From contig JAPOOT010000359.1 in NCBI GenBank assembly GCA_026713285.1, positions 1 to 5,426 of the forward strand: 5,426 nt of DNA, given 5' to 3'. Of the stretch, positions 5,406 to 5,426 are shown piece after piece (positions within the stretch are counted from its first letter, which is position 1; each line of letters starts with the position of its first letter). This DNA is from Gemmatimonadota bacterium (GTDB lineage: Bacteria > JAAXHH01). The notes below the pieces were generated by a model. It worked only from the letters and a program-made list of their open reading frames with translations. It made no database searches and was not told the origin of the DNA. Made by a program: the position numbers and the translations under genes.

Positions 5406-5426
5406 GGGCATACGACGCGGGCGCGC

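Noticed and set aside
3558..5411. A 617-codon open frame on the - strand opposite the deacetylase and HD genes
   Set aside because: It lies antisense to two genes with clear motifs. Its translation is low-complexity, rich in Arg, Gly, Pro and His with no recognisable domain, and long antisense frames are expected in GC-rich genes with strong third-position bias.

Overview
This is bacterial DNA. Its genes are GC-rich with strong G/C bias at third codon positions, and they are interrupted by short AT-richer regulatory stretches. No gene identifies the taxon. A secreted PIG-L deacetylase fused to NEW3-like and CBM9-like modules, beside a D-2-hydroxyacid dehydrogenase, is the kind of content seen in uncultured GC-rich environmental lineages such as Latescibacterota or Gemmatimonadota. 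That placement is inference from gene style only.

Layout, left to right. (1) Bases 1-309 hold no convincing complete gene. A clean rho-independent terminator at 155-189 ends a transcript entering from the left. (2) On the + strand are a 60-residue coiled-coil protein (310-492) and a MarR-like winged-helix regulator (569-1057), separated by 76 bases that contain a perfect 10-bp palindrome. (3) On the - strand, convergent with the regulator, is a 61-residue acidic protein with a SHOCT-like C-terminus (1143-1328), in a locally AT-richer patch. (4) Also on the - strand is a D-isomer-specific 2-hydroxyacid dehydrogenase (1523-2533). Its start is set by a strong Shine-Dalgarno sequence and it has a good sigma70-type promoter at 2669-2697. 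(5) A divergent intergenic region (2534-2885) carries that promoter, a 14-bp tandem repeat and a + strand promoter candidate. (6) On the + strand is a secreted PIG-L deacetylase (2886-4826), followed 18 bases later by an HD-domain hydrolase with a TTG start (4845-5405), probably in one operon.

How the parts may work together: the exported deacetylase probably removes N-acetyl groups from amino-sugar compounds outside the cytoplasm, with its C-terminal module binding glycan or cell surface. The dehydrogenase on the facing transcript is a cytoplasmic NAD(H)-linked 2-keto/2-hydroxyacid enzyme. The two share a control region, which permits co-regulation but does not prove it. The MarR-like protein may control its own transcript, or the SHOCT-like gene across the convergent junction. 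No known target can be assigned.

No mobile element, CRISPR array, tRNA or rRNA was seen, and nothing here amounts to a clearly new multi-gene system. The most distinctive points are a possible leader ORF whose stop overlaps the deacetylase start codon, the three-part deacetylase architecture, and a MarR-like protein with an eroded wing motif.
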